Shown here piece after piece: positions 36,196 through 45,716 of a DNA stretch of 64,000 nt. The notes beneath the pieces are model-generated. The model made no database searches. It saw nothing but the letters and a program-made list of their open reading frames with translations, and was not told the origin of the DNA. Position numbers and translations under genes: made by a program. Location: assembly GCA_910576935.1 (NCBI GenBank), contig CAJTKG010000011.1:1-64000 (forward strand). The letters run 5' to 3'. Position 1 is the first letter of the stretch; the number at the start of each line of letters is the position of its first letter. Source of the stretch: an uncultured Muribaculaceae bacterium. GTDB taxonomy: Bacteria > Bacteroidota > Bacteroidia > Bacteroidales > Muribaculaceae.

Positions 36196-37629
36196 ATGGC
36201 AAGAAAACGCAAACCGCTTCCTACGCTTGAAAATATCGAGATTACCGACGTCGCCGCCGAGGGCAATGCCTTGGCCAGAGTCGACGATATGGTTGTCTTT
36301 GTCCCCTTTGCCGCCCCGGGCGACATTGTCGATATAAAACTCGACAAAAAGAAAAAATCTTTTGCAGAGGGACATATTGCCCGAATGGTACGTCCGGGCG
36401 ATGTAAGAATCGAACCGCGATGCGAGCATTTCGGCATATGTGGCGGCTGCCGCTGGCAGCATCTGCCCTATGAGTTTCAGCTCAAATGCAAGCGTCAGCA
36501 GGTCATCGACGTGCTCGGTCGTATAGCCAAAGTCGATTTTCCCGAGGTGATGCCTATAGTCGGTTCCGACGAGATCTGGGCTTACCGCAACAAGCTCGAA
36601 TATACATTCTCAAATAAATCATGGCTTACCTACGAGCAGTTGTCGTCGGGCGAGGACTTCCCCGACCGCGACGCCGCCGGATTCCATATTCCGGGTGCAT
36701 TCGACAAGGTGCTCGATATCAGAAAATGCCATCTCCAGGATGACTTCACCAACCGTCTGCGACTTTTCGTCAAGGATTTTGTCAAAACAGCCGGTTATGA
36801 GTTCTATGATCTTAGAGAGCAGCACGGTTTCATCAGAAATCTTATGATAAGAGTATTGTCGACCGGCGAGATCATGGCGGTATTCTCTTTCGGCGAAGGC
36901 GATGAAAATAAAATATACAGCCTGCTCGATGCTGTCAGAGCACAGTTCACTGAAATCACATCACTGCAATATGTCGTCAACACCAAAGTAAATGATACAA
37001 TCGGTGATCTCGATATCATATGCTACTCCGGCAAACCTTATGTCGAGGAAGAGATGGAAGGGCTACGTTTCAGAATCGGGCCGAAATCATTTTATCAGAC
37101 CAATTCGCGGCAGGCCTATAAATTATATAGTGTGGTGCGAGATTTTGCAGGCCTTACCGGCGACGAACTCGTCTACGACCTATATACAGGCACAGGTACT
37201 ATCGCTATTTTTGTTGCCCGCAAGGCCCGCAAGGTCATCGGCATAGAATATGTGGAGTCGGCCATCGAGGACGCCCGTATAAACTCGCAGGCCAACGGCA
37301 TCGACAACACCGAGTTTTTCGCCGGCGATATGAAAGATGTGCTCACCGGTGATTTTGTCGCCTGTCATGGACGTCCCGATGTGATGATCGTCGATCCACC
37401 GCGGGCCGGCATGCACGGCGATGTCGTAAAAGTTATTCTTGACGCCGAACCCCGCCGTATTGTCTATGTGAGCTGTAACCCTGCGACGCAGGCACGCGAT
37501 CTGGCGCTGCTCGACGTGAAATACAAGATTGACGCCGTATGTCCGGTCGACATGTTTCCTCACACACAGCATGTCGAGAATGTCGTTCTTCTCACCCGTC
37601 GTCAGAGTTCGGCAAGCGAAGAGTTGTAA
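36196..37629 (+). CDS. rlmD: 23S rRNA (uracil-C5)-methyltransferase, RlmD/RumA family
   Basis: The 477-residue protein has an N-terminal TRAM domain (about 10-70), an iron-sulfur cluster motif CEHFGICGGCRWQHL, a SAM-binding domain (LYTGTGTIAIF) and the catalytic motifs DPPRAGMH and VSCNPATQARDL. RlmD methylates U1939 of E. coli 23S rRNA; Bacteroidetes members are often annotated this way although the exact uracil is not proven. Its last 28 bases overlap the convergent CYTH gene. Confidence 0.93.
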   Translation: MARKRKPLPTLENIEITDVAAEGNALARVDDMVVFVPFAAPGDIVDIKLDKKKKSFAEGHIARMVRPGDVRIEPRCEHFGICGGCRWQHLPYEFQLKCKRQQVIDVLGRIAKVDFPEVMPIVGSDEIWAYRNKLEYTFSNKSWLTYEQLSSGEDFPDRDAAGFHIPGAFDKVLDIRKCHLQDDFTNRLRLFVKDFVKTAGYEFYDLREQHGFIRNLMIRVLSTGEIMAVFSFGEGDENKIYSLLDAVRAQFTEITSLQYVVNTKVNDTIGDLDIICYSGKPYVEEEMEGLRFRIGPKSFYQTNSRQAYKLYSVVRDFAGLTGDELVYDLYTGTGTIAIFVARKARKVIGIEYVESAIEDARINSQANGIDNTEFFAGDMKDVLTGDFVACHGRPDVMIVDPPRAGMHGDVVKVILDAEPRRIVYVSCNPATQARDLALLDVKYKIDAVCPVDMFPHTQHVENVVLLTRRQSSASEEL

Positions 37630-38054
37630 TATCGTGTATCGCCTGTCACTTCACGTCCGATGAATCCGGGTAACTCAAATCTTTCCGACTCATCGCGGAG
37701 TTCGATCTCAGCCACGACGAGACCCTCGTGCTCGCCGTGGAATTCGTCGACTTCCCAACAATGGCCTTCAAAGTTGACGATATATCGGCATTTGTCGATG
37801 ATTTTGGAACAGGCACATGCTGCGATCATGTCGCGGGCATCGTTGGTCGGGATATCAAACTCCCACTCGTCTCGTGTGGCACCGCGGGTAATACCCTTGA
37901 CGGTGAGTTTACCGTGGTTGTCGATGATTCTCACCCTGACAGTCGACCTCGGGTCGGTGTTGAGATAGGCCTGTGTGATATGTATGATACGAGAGGCCAT
38001 CTCGCGATAACCCGACGACGTGACAAGATATTTACGTTCGATTTCTTTAGCCAT
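37602..38054 (-). CDS. CYTH-domain protein (triphosphate tunnel enzyme)
   Basis: The 150-residue protein begins with EIERKYLV, the ExExK motif of the CYTH/TTM family, and shows the alternating charged strands RVRI, KLTVKG and EIEL that line the tunnel. Family members hydrolyse inorganic triphosphate or thiamine triphosphate, or bind them. Single-domain form without a CHAD domain. It overlaps rlmD tail to tail by 28 bases. Confidence 0.9.
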   Translation of the reverse strand: MAKEIERKYLVTSSGYREMASRIIHITQAYLNTDPRSTVRVRIIDNHGKLTVKGITRGATRDEWEFDIPTNDARDMIAACACSKIIDKCRYIVNFEGHCWEVDEFHGEHEGLVVAEIELRDESERFELPGFIGREVTGDTRYYNSSLAEL

Positions 38055-38086
38055 CCGCTATATTGTTATAATAATAAGTCTGACTG

Positions 38087-38094
38087 CAAAAGTA
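38087..38094 (-). promoter_or_regulatory. -7 box of the CYTH gene
   Basis: CAAAAGTA reads TACTTTTG on the minus strand, 32 bases before the start. Confidence 0.5.
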
Positions 38095-38109
38095 ATTTAT
38101 TTTTCAAAA

Positions 38110-40656
38110 ATGACAATGATTCGACATATACTCCGTTGCATCGCTATGGCGATTATGCTGTCAAAGGCGTTGCTGTCGTATTCGGGTGATATATCGGATT
38201 ATTACATCCAGGGAATTGTCAAGGATTCTATTACCGATTTGCCGTTGCCATATGCTTCAGTCGTCGATCCGGCCACTGCACGCGGTGCCGTTACCGATGC
38301 ACGCGGCATATTCGAGATTTCAGTGCCTGCTAATGCCCGATTTCTCAATATATCTTGTGTAGGCTATAATAAAAAAGTGCTGCCGATAAACAAAAACAGA
38401 GTCAACGTCTATGCAGTATATCTTACCCCATCTACGACCGAATTGCAAGAAGTGGTGGTCCGCAAAAAGAAATATTCCAAAAAAAATAATCCGGCCGTCG
38501 AGTTTGCGCGGAAGCTCAGAAACGGTGGCGGCATGACAGATCCACGTCGCAACGACTTCTATAATTATGACAAATACGAGAAAATTTCGGTAGCAATCAA
38601 CAATTTTGACGGAGACAAAGACAACGCACTGATGAGAAATTTTTCTTTTCTCAATGAGCACGTCGACACTTCTGATATCTCGGGAAAACCTATTCTTAAC
38701 ATCCTTGTCAAAGAAAAATTCTCGCACATTGATTATCGACGCGATCCGCAATCCGAGAAAGAATCTGTCAGGGGCGTCAGAAGTCAAGGATTCAATAGTA
38801 TAAGCAGCGAGCAGGGCATCAGCACGTTTCTTGAAGATGTGATGCGCGAGGTTGATCTTTATGACGACGACATAAATCTATTGCAGAACCGTTTTGTCAG
38901 CCCTTTGTCAAAAATAGCGACTGACTTCTATAAATTCTATCTGACCGACACGGTGGAGGTTGACAACGAGAGGTGCATAGTGCTGTCGTTCTATCCATTC
39001 AATAACGCGGCTTTTGGATTCATAGGCCACATATATATACCCGAGAATGATTCGACGATGTTTATAAAGAAAGTTGACATGCGGTTGCCACGCGATATAA
39101 ATTTGAATTTTATCGACAGGCTATACCTGTCTCAGACATACAGTCGCGCGTCCGATGGATCGCGTTTGAAAAATAGCGATGACCTCACCATCGAGATAAC
39201 GGCCGTGCCCGGCACTCCGGGCATCTACGCCCGACGCAATACTGTCTACGCCCGACATGGATTTGAATATCCTGATGACGAGACCGTTTTTAATCATTCT
39301 GAAACACAGATACAAGACTCTGATGCCGAAAATAAGGACGAAGCCTACTGGCGGGATGTGAGACTCGCTTCGATAAGCGATAACGAGAACCGTGTCGACC
39401 AGATGTTCAGACGCCTCAGAAAGATGCCCGTCTACTATTGGACAGAGAAAGTACTCAAAGCTTTTTTCAACGGATACGTCACGCTCGCAGACGGCATCGA
39501 CTACGGCCCGGTCAATACGACCGTGAGTTTCAACTCGGTCGAAGGCACGCGACTGAGGGTGGGGGGAATGACGACCTCAGGACTTAGTAAACGTTGGTTT
39601 GCAAGAGGCTATGTAGCCTATGGCACAAAAGATCATAGATGGAAATATAAAGGAGAACTTGAATACTCTTTTATAGACAAAAAATATCACTCGAGAGAAT
39701 TCCCTATGAAGTCGCTACGCCTGACCCATATGTATGACCTCGATAAAATAGGCCAGCATTATATGTTTACCAATCAGGACAACATTTTTCTATCATTGCG
39801 CAGAATGAAAGACGACCGCGCCATATATCATCGCCTGACCTCTCTTGAATACAATCTTGAGTTGGCGAATAATTTCTCTGTGTCTGCCATGGCAAAAACA
39901 GAATGGCGACAATCCACGCCTTGGGTGCGTTTTATCGATGGCTATGGGCATGACTACGGCCACTATACCGAAAACAGTCTTTCAGTGACATTGCGATATG
40001 CGCCCGGTGAAAAATATTTTCAGACGAGAAGCCATCGCATACCGGTCAATCTTGATGCCCCTGTCATAGCGCTGACTCACACTTTTGCCCCTGCCGGTTT
40101 CCTCGGGTCAAAATTTCCGATAAATAAGACCGAACTGATGTTTCAGAAGCGGTTTTGGCTCTCGGCTTTCGGTTATGTCGATGCCATAATCGGGGGCGGC
40201 CATGTTTGGAGCAAGTCAAGCTATATTGACCTGCTGATACCAAACGCCAACCTGTCATACACCATCCAGCCCGAGAGTTTCGCACTGATGAATCCTCTTG
40301 AGTTTATCAACGACTCATCGGTGAGCTGGTTTATCACATATTGGGCTAACGGCGCTATACTCAACTATATACCCTATGTCAAGAAACTGAAGATGCGTGA
40401 AGTATTTTCATTCAGCGGCATATACGGACATTTGAGCCGGCGCAATGATCCCTCATTCAATAAGTCGCTCTTCGCTTTCCCTGACGATGTTACCGTCAGG
40501 GAAATGACCGACGGCCCATATATGGAGGCATCGGCTGGGCTTGACAATATATTCAAATGTCTCAGAGTTGATTATGTGTGGCGTCTGAGTTATCGTCGTG
40601 CCGCTTACAAAATTGACAGAAGTGGGTTGAGGATTGCTGTTCACGTCACTTTTTGA
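38110..40656 (+). CDS. DUF5686 outer-membrane protein with CarboxypepD_reg domain
   Basis: From the ATG at 38110 the product has 848 residues: a signal peptide (about 1-25), a CarboxypepD_reg-like domain (IVKDSITDLPLPYASVVDP to VYLTPSTTELQEVVVRKKK, about 33-120), then the long DUF5686 region, whose C-terminal part alternates hydrophobic strands and ends HVTF, as an outer-membrane barrel would. There is no TonB box or plug, so it is not a nutrient receptor of the SusC type. The role of the family is unknown. The frame is open upstream to 38020 but that part overlaps the CYTH gene. Confidence 0.87.
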   Translation: MTMIRHILRCIAMAIMLSKALLSYSGDISDYYIQGIVKDSITDLPLPYASVVDPATARGAVTDARGIFEISVPANARFLNISCVGYNKKVLPINKNRVNVYAVYLTPSTTELQEVVVRKKKYSKKNNPAVEFARKLRNGGGMTDPRRNDFYNYDKYEKISVAINNFDGDKDNALMRNFSFLNEHVDTSDISGKPILNILVKEKFSHIDYRRDPQSEKESVRGVRSQGFNSISSEQGISTFLEDVMREVDLYDDDINLLQNRFVSPLSKIATDFYKFYLTDTVEVDNERCIVLSFYPFNNAAFGFIGHIYIPENDSTMFIKKVDMRLPRDINLNFIDRLYLSQTYSRASDGSRLKNSDDLTIEITAVPGTPGIYARRNTVYARHGFEYPDDETVFNHSETQIQDSDAENKDEAYWRDVRLASISDNENRVDQMFRRLRKMPVYYWTEKVLKAFFNGYVTLADGIDYGPVNTTVSFNSVEGTRLRVGGMTTSGLSKRWFARGYVAYGTKDHRWKYKGELEYSFIDKKYHSREFPMKSLRLTHMYDLDKIGQHYMFTNQDNIFLSLRRMKDDRAIYHRLTSLEYNLELANNFSVSAMAKTEWRQSTPWVRFIDGYGHDYGHYTENSLSVTLRYAPGEKYFQTRSHRIPVNLDAPVIALTHTFAPAGFLGSKFPINKTELMFQKRFWLSAFGYVDAIIGGGHVWSKSSYIDLLIPNANLSYTIQPESFALMNPLEFINDSSVSWFITYWANGAILNYIPYVKKLKMREVFSFSGIYGHLSRRNDPSFNKSLFAFPDDVTVREMTDGPYMEASAGLDNIFKCLRVDYVWRLSYRRAAYKIDRSGLRIAVHVTF

Positions 40657-40718
40657 AGCAATAGTCTTGCCGCTTTAACTTTAATTAAAAAAACCTTGTT
40701 TGTTAGCGACAATTTGTA

Positions 40719-40726
40719 TAATTTTG
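40719..40726 (+). promoter_or_regulatory. -7 box of sppA
   Basis: TAATTTTG, with TTTG at 40699-40702 as a possible -33 (16-base spacing, slightly short), 62 bases before the ATG. Confidence 0.6.
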
Positions 40727-40788
40727 TATCGGGCATGAAAATGTCTGTTTTTAATTCAGAAAATTGTTAACAATAAGATATCTCTTAA

Positions 40789-42546
40789 ATGTTTAAGCGC
40801 TTTTTCGTTTCTCTCCTGGGCACTGTTGCCGGGATTTGGATTTCTATTATCTCGGTTGTAATTATCGGGTCTGTTTGTGTCGGTGTTATGCTTTCGGGCG
40901 ATAAAAAAACGGCCGCCGTAGAGAAAAACTCAATTTTATACATAGATCTTACAGGCGATATCATTGAACGTGAAGGTAATGCCAATTTTGTAACTATGTT
41001 GAGTCGAGCCGAGCAGAAGCCTCAGACTCTTGAGAATATCATCAAGTCGATACAACTCTCTTCCAACGATAAAAAAATCGAAGGCATCTATATCAAATGC
41101 GGAGGTTCTTCACTCGGTGTCGCATCGCGAGAAGAGATGATGCAGGCTCTGCGCGGATTCAAAGAAAGCGGCAAATGGATCTATGCATATGGCGACGCAA
41201 TTTCTCAAGGTGATTATCTGCTCGCTTCTGTTGCCGATGAGATTTATCTGAATCCCGTCGGTAACGTCAACATCCGGGGCATCGGTTCGGTGACACCGTT
41301 CTTCACCGGTCTTCTCGACAAACTCGGTGTGAAAGTGCAGGTTGTGAAAGTCGGCACATATAAAAGCGCCGTTGAGCCTTTTATCCTCAAGGAAATGAGT
41401 GATGCCGCAAGGCTTCAGAACAAAGTCTACATCGACTCTATCTGGTCCTATTATGCTACGACAATTGCCGATAACCGCTCTGTTGCCTCCGATCGCGTAT
41501 CGGCCTGGGCCGATAGTCTGACTTATGCCTGGACGGCCGAAGAGTGTATCGCTGCAGGCGTCATCACCAACTCGGCTTACGGTCGTGAATTTGACAAGAT
41601 TCTGAAAACCAAAAGCGGCATCAAGGAAGATGAAGATATCCGACTGGTTTCACCCGCAGATTATATCGCCTATAACAACTCTGATTTCGGCAAAGCCTCA
41701 GATAAGCACATCGCTGTCTATTATGCCGTCGGTGATATCGTCGACAGCGGCAATGAGGGCATTGTGGGTCAGACAGTCGTCAAGGATATAGTCGAACTTG
41801 CCGACGACGATAACGTCAAGGGGCTTGTTCTGCGTGTAAATTCTCCGGGTGGTAGCGCCTTTGCTTCCGAACAGATCTGGGAAGCGCTCGAATATTTCAA
41901 ATCAAAAGACAAACCCTTTTATGTCTCGATGGGGGATTATGCCGCATCGGGCGGTTACTATATTTCATGCGGTGCCGATAGCATCTATGCCGATAAAACA
42001 ACACTTACGGGCTCAATAGGCGTCTTTGGCATGATTCCCGATTTAAGCGGCCTTGTCACAGGCAAACTCGGCGTAAACTTCAGCGAAGTTACATCGGGAC
42101 CAAATGCCACGTTCATGTCACTTGTAGAGCCTATGACGCCATATCAGCTGCAGTCAATGCAGAAAAGTGTCAATGAGATCTATGAACTGTTTACAGGACG
42201 TGTCGCCGAAGGACGCGGAATGGCTGTCGAAGATGTCAAGACGATAGCCGAAGGTCGTGTATGGGTTGGTTCGAGCGCCATAAGCCTCGGTTTGGTCGAC
42301 AAAATAGGTTCTCTAACCGATTGTATCAACGACATGGCTGGCAACTTGTCGCTTCGGCCGAATCAATATGTGTCATATCCGTCGGTCGACAATGACATAT
42401 TCAAGGCGCTTATGAACGAGACCGGACGGCTTGATGTGGCCGGCATGGCTTTTGACACCGAAACCCTCAAAGCGTTCCACGCCGTCAAGCGACTGCGTGA
42501 GGCAGCCTCTGTACAGGCACGTATGCCCGAAGTCGAAATACGCTGA
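40789..42546 (+). CDS. sppA: Signal peptide peptidase SppA, long form
   Basis: SppA cuts leftover signal peptides in the inner membrane. The 585-residue protein has one N-terminal membrane helix (about 12-36) and two tandem S49 domains. The split Ser-Lys dyad is present: Lys192 in VGTYKSAVEPF in the first domain and Ser387 in MGDYAASGGYYISCGAD in the second. This is the 67-kDa type known from E. coli. lpxK follows after 20 bases. Confidence 0.96.
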   Translation: MFKRFFVSLLGTVAGIWISIISVVIIGSVCVGVMLSGDKKTAAVEKNSILYIDLTGDIIEREGNANFVTMLSRAEQKPQTLENIIKSIQLSSNDKKIEGIYIKCGGSSLGVASREEMMQALRGFKESGKWIYAYGDAISQGDYLLASVADEIYLNPVGNVNIRGIGSVTPFFTGLLDKLGVKVQVVKVGTYKSAVEPFILKEMSDAARLQNKVYIDSIWSYYATTIADNRSVASDRVSAWADSLTYAWTAEECIAAGVITNSAYGREFDKILKTKSGIKEDEDIRLVSPADYIAYNNSDFGKASDKHIAVYYAVGDIVDSGNEGIVGQTVVKDIVELADDDNVKGLVLRVNSPGGSAFASEQIWEALEYFKSKDKPFYVSMGDYAASGGYYISCGADSIYADKTTLTGSIGVFGMIPDLSGLVTGKLGVNFSEVTSGPNATFMSLVEPMTPYQLQSMQKSVNEIYELFTGRVAEGRGMAVEDVKTIAEGRVWVGSSAISLGLVDKIGSLTDCINDMAGNLSLRPNQYVSYPSVDNDIFKALMNETGRLDVAGMAFDTETLKAFHAVKRLREAASVQARMPEVEIR

Positions 42547-42566
42547 CCATCTAAACCTGTCGCTGA

Positions 42567-43649
42567 ATGTCTGCACGCAATGTAATGTCGAAGATGATAC
42601 TGCTTCCGTGTTCCAAAATATACGGGGCGGTCACTTACATGCGTAATAAATTCTTTGACTGGGGCATACTCAAACAACATGAATTTGATGTGCCTGTCGT
42701 TGTCGTGGGTAATTTGGCGGTAGGCGGTACGGGTAAGACACCGCATGTCGAATTTATACTCAGCCAGCTCCGCTACAGTTTCCATATCGCTGTCCTCAGT
42801 CGTGGATACAAGAGACACACAAAAGGATTTGTCATGACATCAGACAAATCGACACCGCGTGATGTCGGCGACGAAGCCTATCAGATCTATCAGAAATTTA
42901 ACGGCGAGGTCGTTGTCGCCGTCTGCGAGGAACGTGTCGCCGGCATAAACGAGTTGTTGCGACTCGACCCCAACATCAACCTCATTCTGCTTGACGATGC
43001 CTTTCAGCACCGATATGTCAAGCCCAAAGCGTCGATTCTTATCACCGAGTATAACCGCCCGGTTTTCGAAGACAGTATGTTGCCATATGGGCGTCTGCGT
43101 GAGTCAATAAGAGGGCTCAACAGAGCCGATATGGTCGTTGTGACCAAGTGTCCCGACACCATCAAGCAGCTTGATTTCAGAATTTATTCAAAGCATCTTG
43201 AACTATATCCCTTTCAAGAGCTTTTCTTCTCGAAATACTCATACAACAATCCCGTGCCTCTCTTTCCCGACCGTGTAAAGGCCTTCCCTTATCTCGATTG
43301 GCTGCTTGAGACCGATACGCTTCTCGCTGTCGCCGGCATCGGTAACCCACGGCCTTTTGTCAGATATCTCAAAAGCTTCAGAGCAAAAGTTAAAGTCAAC
43401 GTTTTTCCCGACCATCACAATTATAATCGAAAAGACATTGAACTGCTGCTTGACAGATTTAACACAATGCGTGGAGAGCGTAAATACATCATCACAACCG
43501 AAAAGGATGCCGTCAGACTGATCTGTAATCCTTATTTCCCCCACGAGCTAAAACCATATATATTCTACCTGCCGGTCGAGGTCGAATTTATCAATCCGGC
43601 CGGACCTACGGCATTTGTCGACGCCTTGCGCAAACTTATAAGACAATGA
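42567..43649 (+). CDS. lpxK: Tetraacyldisaccharide 4'-kinase
   Basis: LpxK phosphorylates the 4' position of the lipid A disaccharide at the inner membrane. The 360-residue protein has an N-terminal hydrophobic anchor, the P-loop GGTGKTP (53-59), SRGYKRHTKG, GDEAYQIYQKF and the LLDDAFQHR motif. Presence implies classical lipid A. The sppA-lpxK-pnp-thiL order is probably a loose co-transcribed group. Confidence 0.96.
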   Translation: MSARNVMSKMILLPCSKIYGAVTYMRNKFFDWGILKQHEFDVPVVVVGNLAVGGTGKTPHVEFILSQLRYSFHIAVLSRGYKRHTKGFVMTSDKSTPRDVGDEAYQIYQKFNGEVVVAVCEERVAGINELLRLDPNINLILLDDAFQHRYVKPKASILITEYNRPVFEDSMLPYGRLRESIRGLNRADMVVVTKCPDTIKQLDFRIYSKHLELYPFQELFFSKYSYNNPVPLFPDRVKAFPYLDWLLETDTLLAVAGIGNPRPFVRYLKSFRAKVKVNVFPDHHNYNRKDIELLLDRFNTMRGERKYIITTEKDAVRLICNPYFPHELKPYIFYLPVEVEFINPAGPTAFVDALRKLIRQ

Positions 43650-43723
43650 ATCCGGCCCACAAACATTAGCCCGTCAAAAGACGTTTACATACTAACTGAA
43701 ATAAAACAAATACAAACAAAATT

Positions 43724-44536
43724 ATGTTAGAAAAAATAAATCAGACAGCCGACTATCTGCGTTCAAAGGTCGCCGATATGCCTGAAACAGCGATAATCCT
43801 CGGCACCGGACTCGGAAGCCTCGTAGACCACATCACCGACAAACTTTATATTCCCTATAAGGAAATACCCAATTTCCCCGTCTCGACAGTCGAGGGACAC
43901 AGCGGCAACCTCATATTCGGTATGCTTGGCGGCAAACGTGTCATGGCTATGCAGGGCCGTTTCCATTATTACGAAGGATATGATATGAAACAGGTGACAT
44001 TCCCTGTCAGAGTCATGCAGGTACTCGGTGTAAAGACTCTTCTCGTCTCAAATGCCGCCGGTGGCATGAACAAAGAGTTTAAAGTCGGCGACGTGATGGT
44101 TATCACCGACCATATAAACCTCTTCCCGGAAAACCCGCTCAGAGGCAAGAACTATGAAGAGTGGGGACCTCGTTTCCCGGCGATGACCGAAGCTTATTCC
44201 AAGAAACTGGTCGCCCTTGCCGACAAAATAGGTCAGGAACAGGGCCTGCGTCTTATGCACGGTGTATATGTCGGAACCCCCGGCCCCACATTCGAGACTC
44301 CCGCAGAGTATGAATATTTCAGAGTTATCGGCGGTGATGCTGTAGGCATGTCGACAGTTCCCGAAGTAATTGTCGCCAACCATGGCGGCATGACCGTTTT
44401 CGGCTTGTCAGTGATTACCGACCTCGGCGGCAAGGACATCACAGACGTCCCGAGCCACGAGGAAGTTCAGTTGGCCGCTGTCAAGGCTCAGCCCACAGTG
44501 GTGGCTTTGATGAAGACACTTGTCGAGCGTTTATAA
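43724..44536 (+). CDS. punA: Purine nucleoside phosphorylase (inosine/guanosine type)
   Basis: The 270-residue protein is a trimeric-type PNP that splits purine nucleosides with phosphate. Motifs: ILGTGLGSLVD, the FPVSTVEGHSGNL segment with phosphate-binding His, GRFHYYEGYD, SNAAGGMN, GPTFETPAEYEYFRVIGGDAVGMST and the base-binding VITDLGG. Length and motif order match PunA/PNP-I. Confidence 0.95.
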   Translation: MLEKINQTADYLRSKVADMPETAIILGTGLGSLVDHITDKLYIPYKEIPNFPVSTVEGHSGNLIFGMLGGKRVMAMQGRFHYYEGYDMKQVTFPVRVMQVLGVKTLLVSNAAGGMNKEFKVGDVMVITDHINLFPENPLRGKNYEEWGPRFPAMTEAYSKKLVALADKIGQEQGLRLMHGVYVGTPGPTFETPAEYEYFRVIGGDAVGMSTVPEVIVANHGGMTVFGLSVITDLGGKDITDVPSHEEVQLAAVKAQPTVVALMKTLVERL

Positions 44537-44597
44537 GACATAACAATAAGAGCCGGCTTGACTATTAGTGTCGGGTCGGCTCTGATAATATACAAAA

Positions 44598-45635
44598 ATG
44601 GAAGACAAACAGACTGAAATATCAACCCTTGGCGAGTTTGGACTCATTGACCGTCTGACAAAAGATATCGAACTGACAAACACCTCGTCTAAAAAAGGTG
44701 TCGGCGATGATGCCGCCGTACTCGAATACAACGATACCGAAGTGCTTGTCACAACCGATCTGCTTCTCGAAAACGTTCACTTCGACTTGACATACGTGCC
44801 TCTGAAACATCTGGGTTATAAAGCGGCCATAGTCAACATCTCGGATATATGTGCCATGAACGGCACACCGCGTCAGCTGACAGTCTCGCTTGGCATATCG
44901 AAACGTTTCACCGTCGAACACATCGAACAACTCTATTCGGGCATAAAGGTCGCCTGCAAACTCTATGGCGTCGATGTCATAGGTGGCGACACCTGTGCCT
45001 CTCATCAGGGTCTGGTGATATCGATAACATGTATCGGAGATGCACCCAAAGACAAAATCGTCTACCGCGACGGAGCGCATGACACCGATCTGATATGTGT
45101 ATCGGGAAATCTCGGAGCCGCATATATGGGACTCCAGTTGCTCGAACGCGAGAAGGTCGCGTCAGCCGGACGCGCCGATTTCGAACCTGATTTCGCAGGT
45201 AAGGAATATCTCGTAGAGCGTCAGCTCAAACCCGAAGCCCGAAAAGACATAATCGAAGAACTCGCCGCCGCGGGTATAAAACCCACGGCTATGATGGATA
45301 TAAGCGACGGCCTTTCGTCTGAATTGCTCCATATATGCAAACAGAGCAACGTAGGTTGCCGCATATATGAAGACCGTATTCCTATCGACTACCAGACTGC
45401 TGTCATGGCCGAAGAACTCAACATGAACCTCGTTACAGCTGCCCTTAACGGTGGTGAGGATTATGAACTGCTCTTCACCGTACCGCTGACCGACCACGAG
45501 AAAGTGTCGAAACTTAAAGACGTCAAGACCATCGGATATATAACACGCCCCGAGCTCGGTTGCGCCATGATTACTCGTGACGACAATGAAATCACCCTCA
45601 GGGCTCAAGGCTGGAATCCGCTTGCCGAAAACTGA
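44598..45635 (+). CDS. thiL: Thiamine-monophosphate kinase
   Basis: ThiL makes thiamine diphosphate from the monophosphate. The 345-residue protein shows GVGDDAAVLEY, TTDLLLENVHFDL, GGDTCAS, MMDISDGLSSEL and GGEDYELLFTV, all conserved ThiL elements of the PurM-like fold. The gap before it (44537-44597) contains a 7-bp inverted repeat agagccg/cggctct (44549-44555 / 44577-44583) of unclear use. No TPP riboswitch is seen. Confidence 0.95.
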   Translation: MEDKQTEISTLGEFGLIDRLTKDIELTNTSSKKGVGDDAAVLEYNDTEVLVTTDLLLENVHFDLTYVPLKHLGYKAAIVNISDICAMNGTPRQLTVSLGISKRFTVEHIEQLYSGIKVACKLYGVDVIGGDTCASHQGLVISITCIGDAPKDKIVYRDGAHDTDLICVSGNLGAAYMGLQLLEREKVASAGRADFEPDFAGKEYLVERQLKPEARKDIIEELAAAGIKPTAMMDISDGLSSELLHICKQSNVGCRIYEDRIPIDYQTAVMAEELNMNLVTAALNGGEDYELLFTVPLTDHEKVSKLKDVKTIGYITRPELGCAMITRDDNEITLRAQGWNPLAEN

Positions 45636-45652
45636 TGCGTGTGCTAAAAATG

Positions 45653-45684
45653 TTTGGTGATTGACAATAATATGTTTAAATTTG
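45653..45684 (+). promoter_or_regulatory. Promoter of nusB-yajC-ybbR-coaE
   Basis: TTTG at 45653-45656, 20 bases, then TAAATTTG at 45677-45684, an ideal pair 32 bases before the nusB ATG. Confidence 0.75.
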
Positions 45685-45716
45685 CAGCGTAAAAACATAG
45701 AACATTAAACAACGTC

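Noticed and set aside
44549..44583. TPP-type riboswitch before thiL
   Set aside because: Only a 7-bp inverted repeat is present; none of the conserved TPP-aptamer elements are seen.
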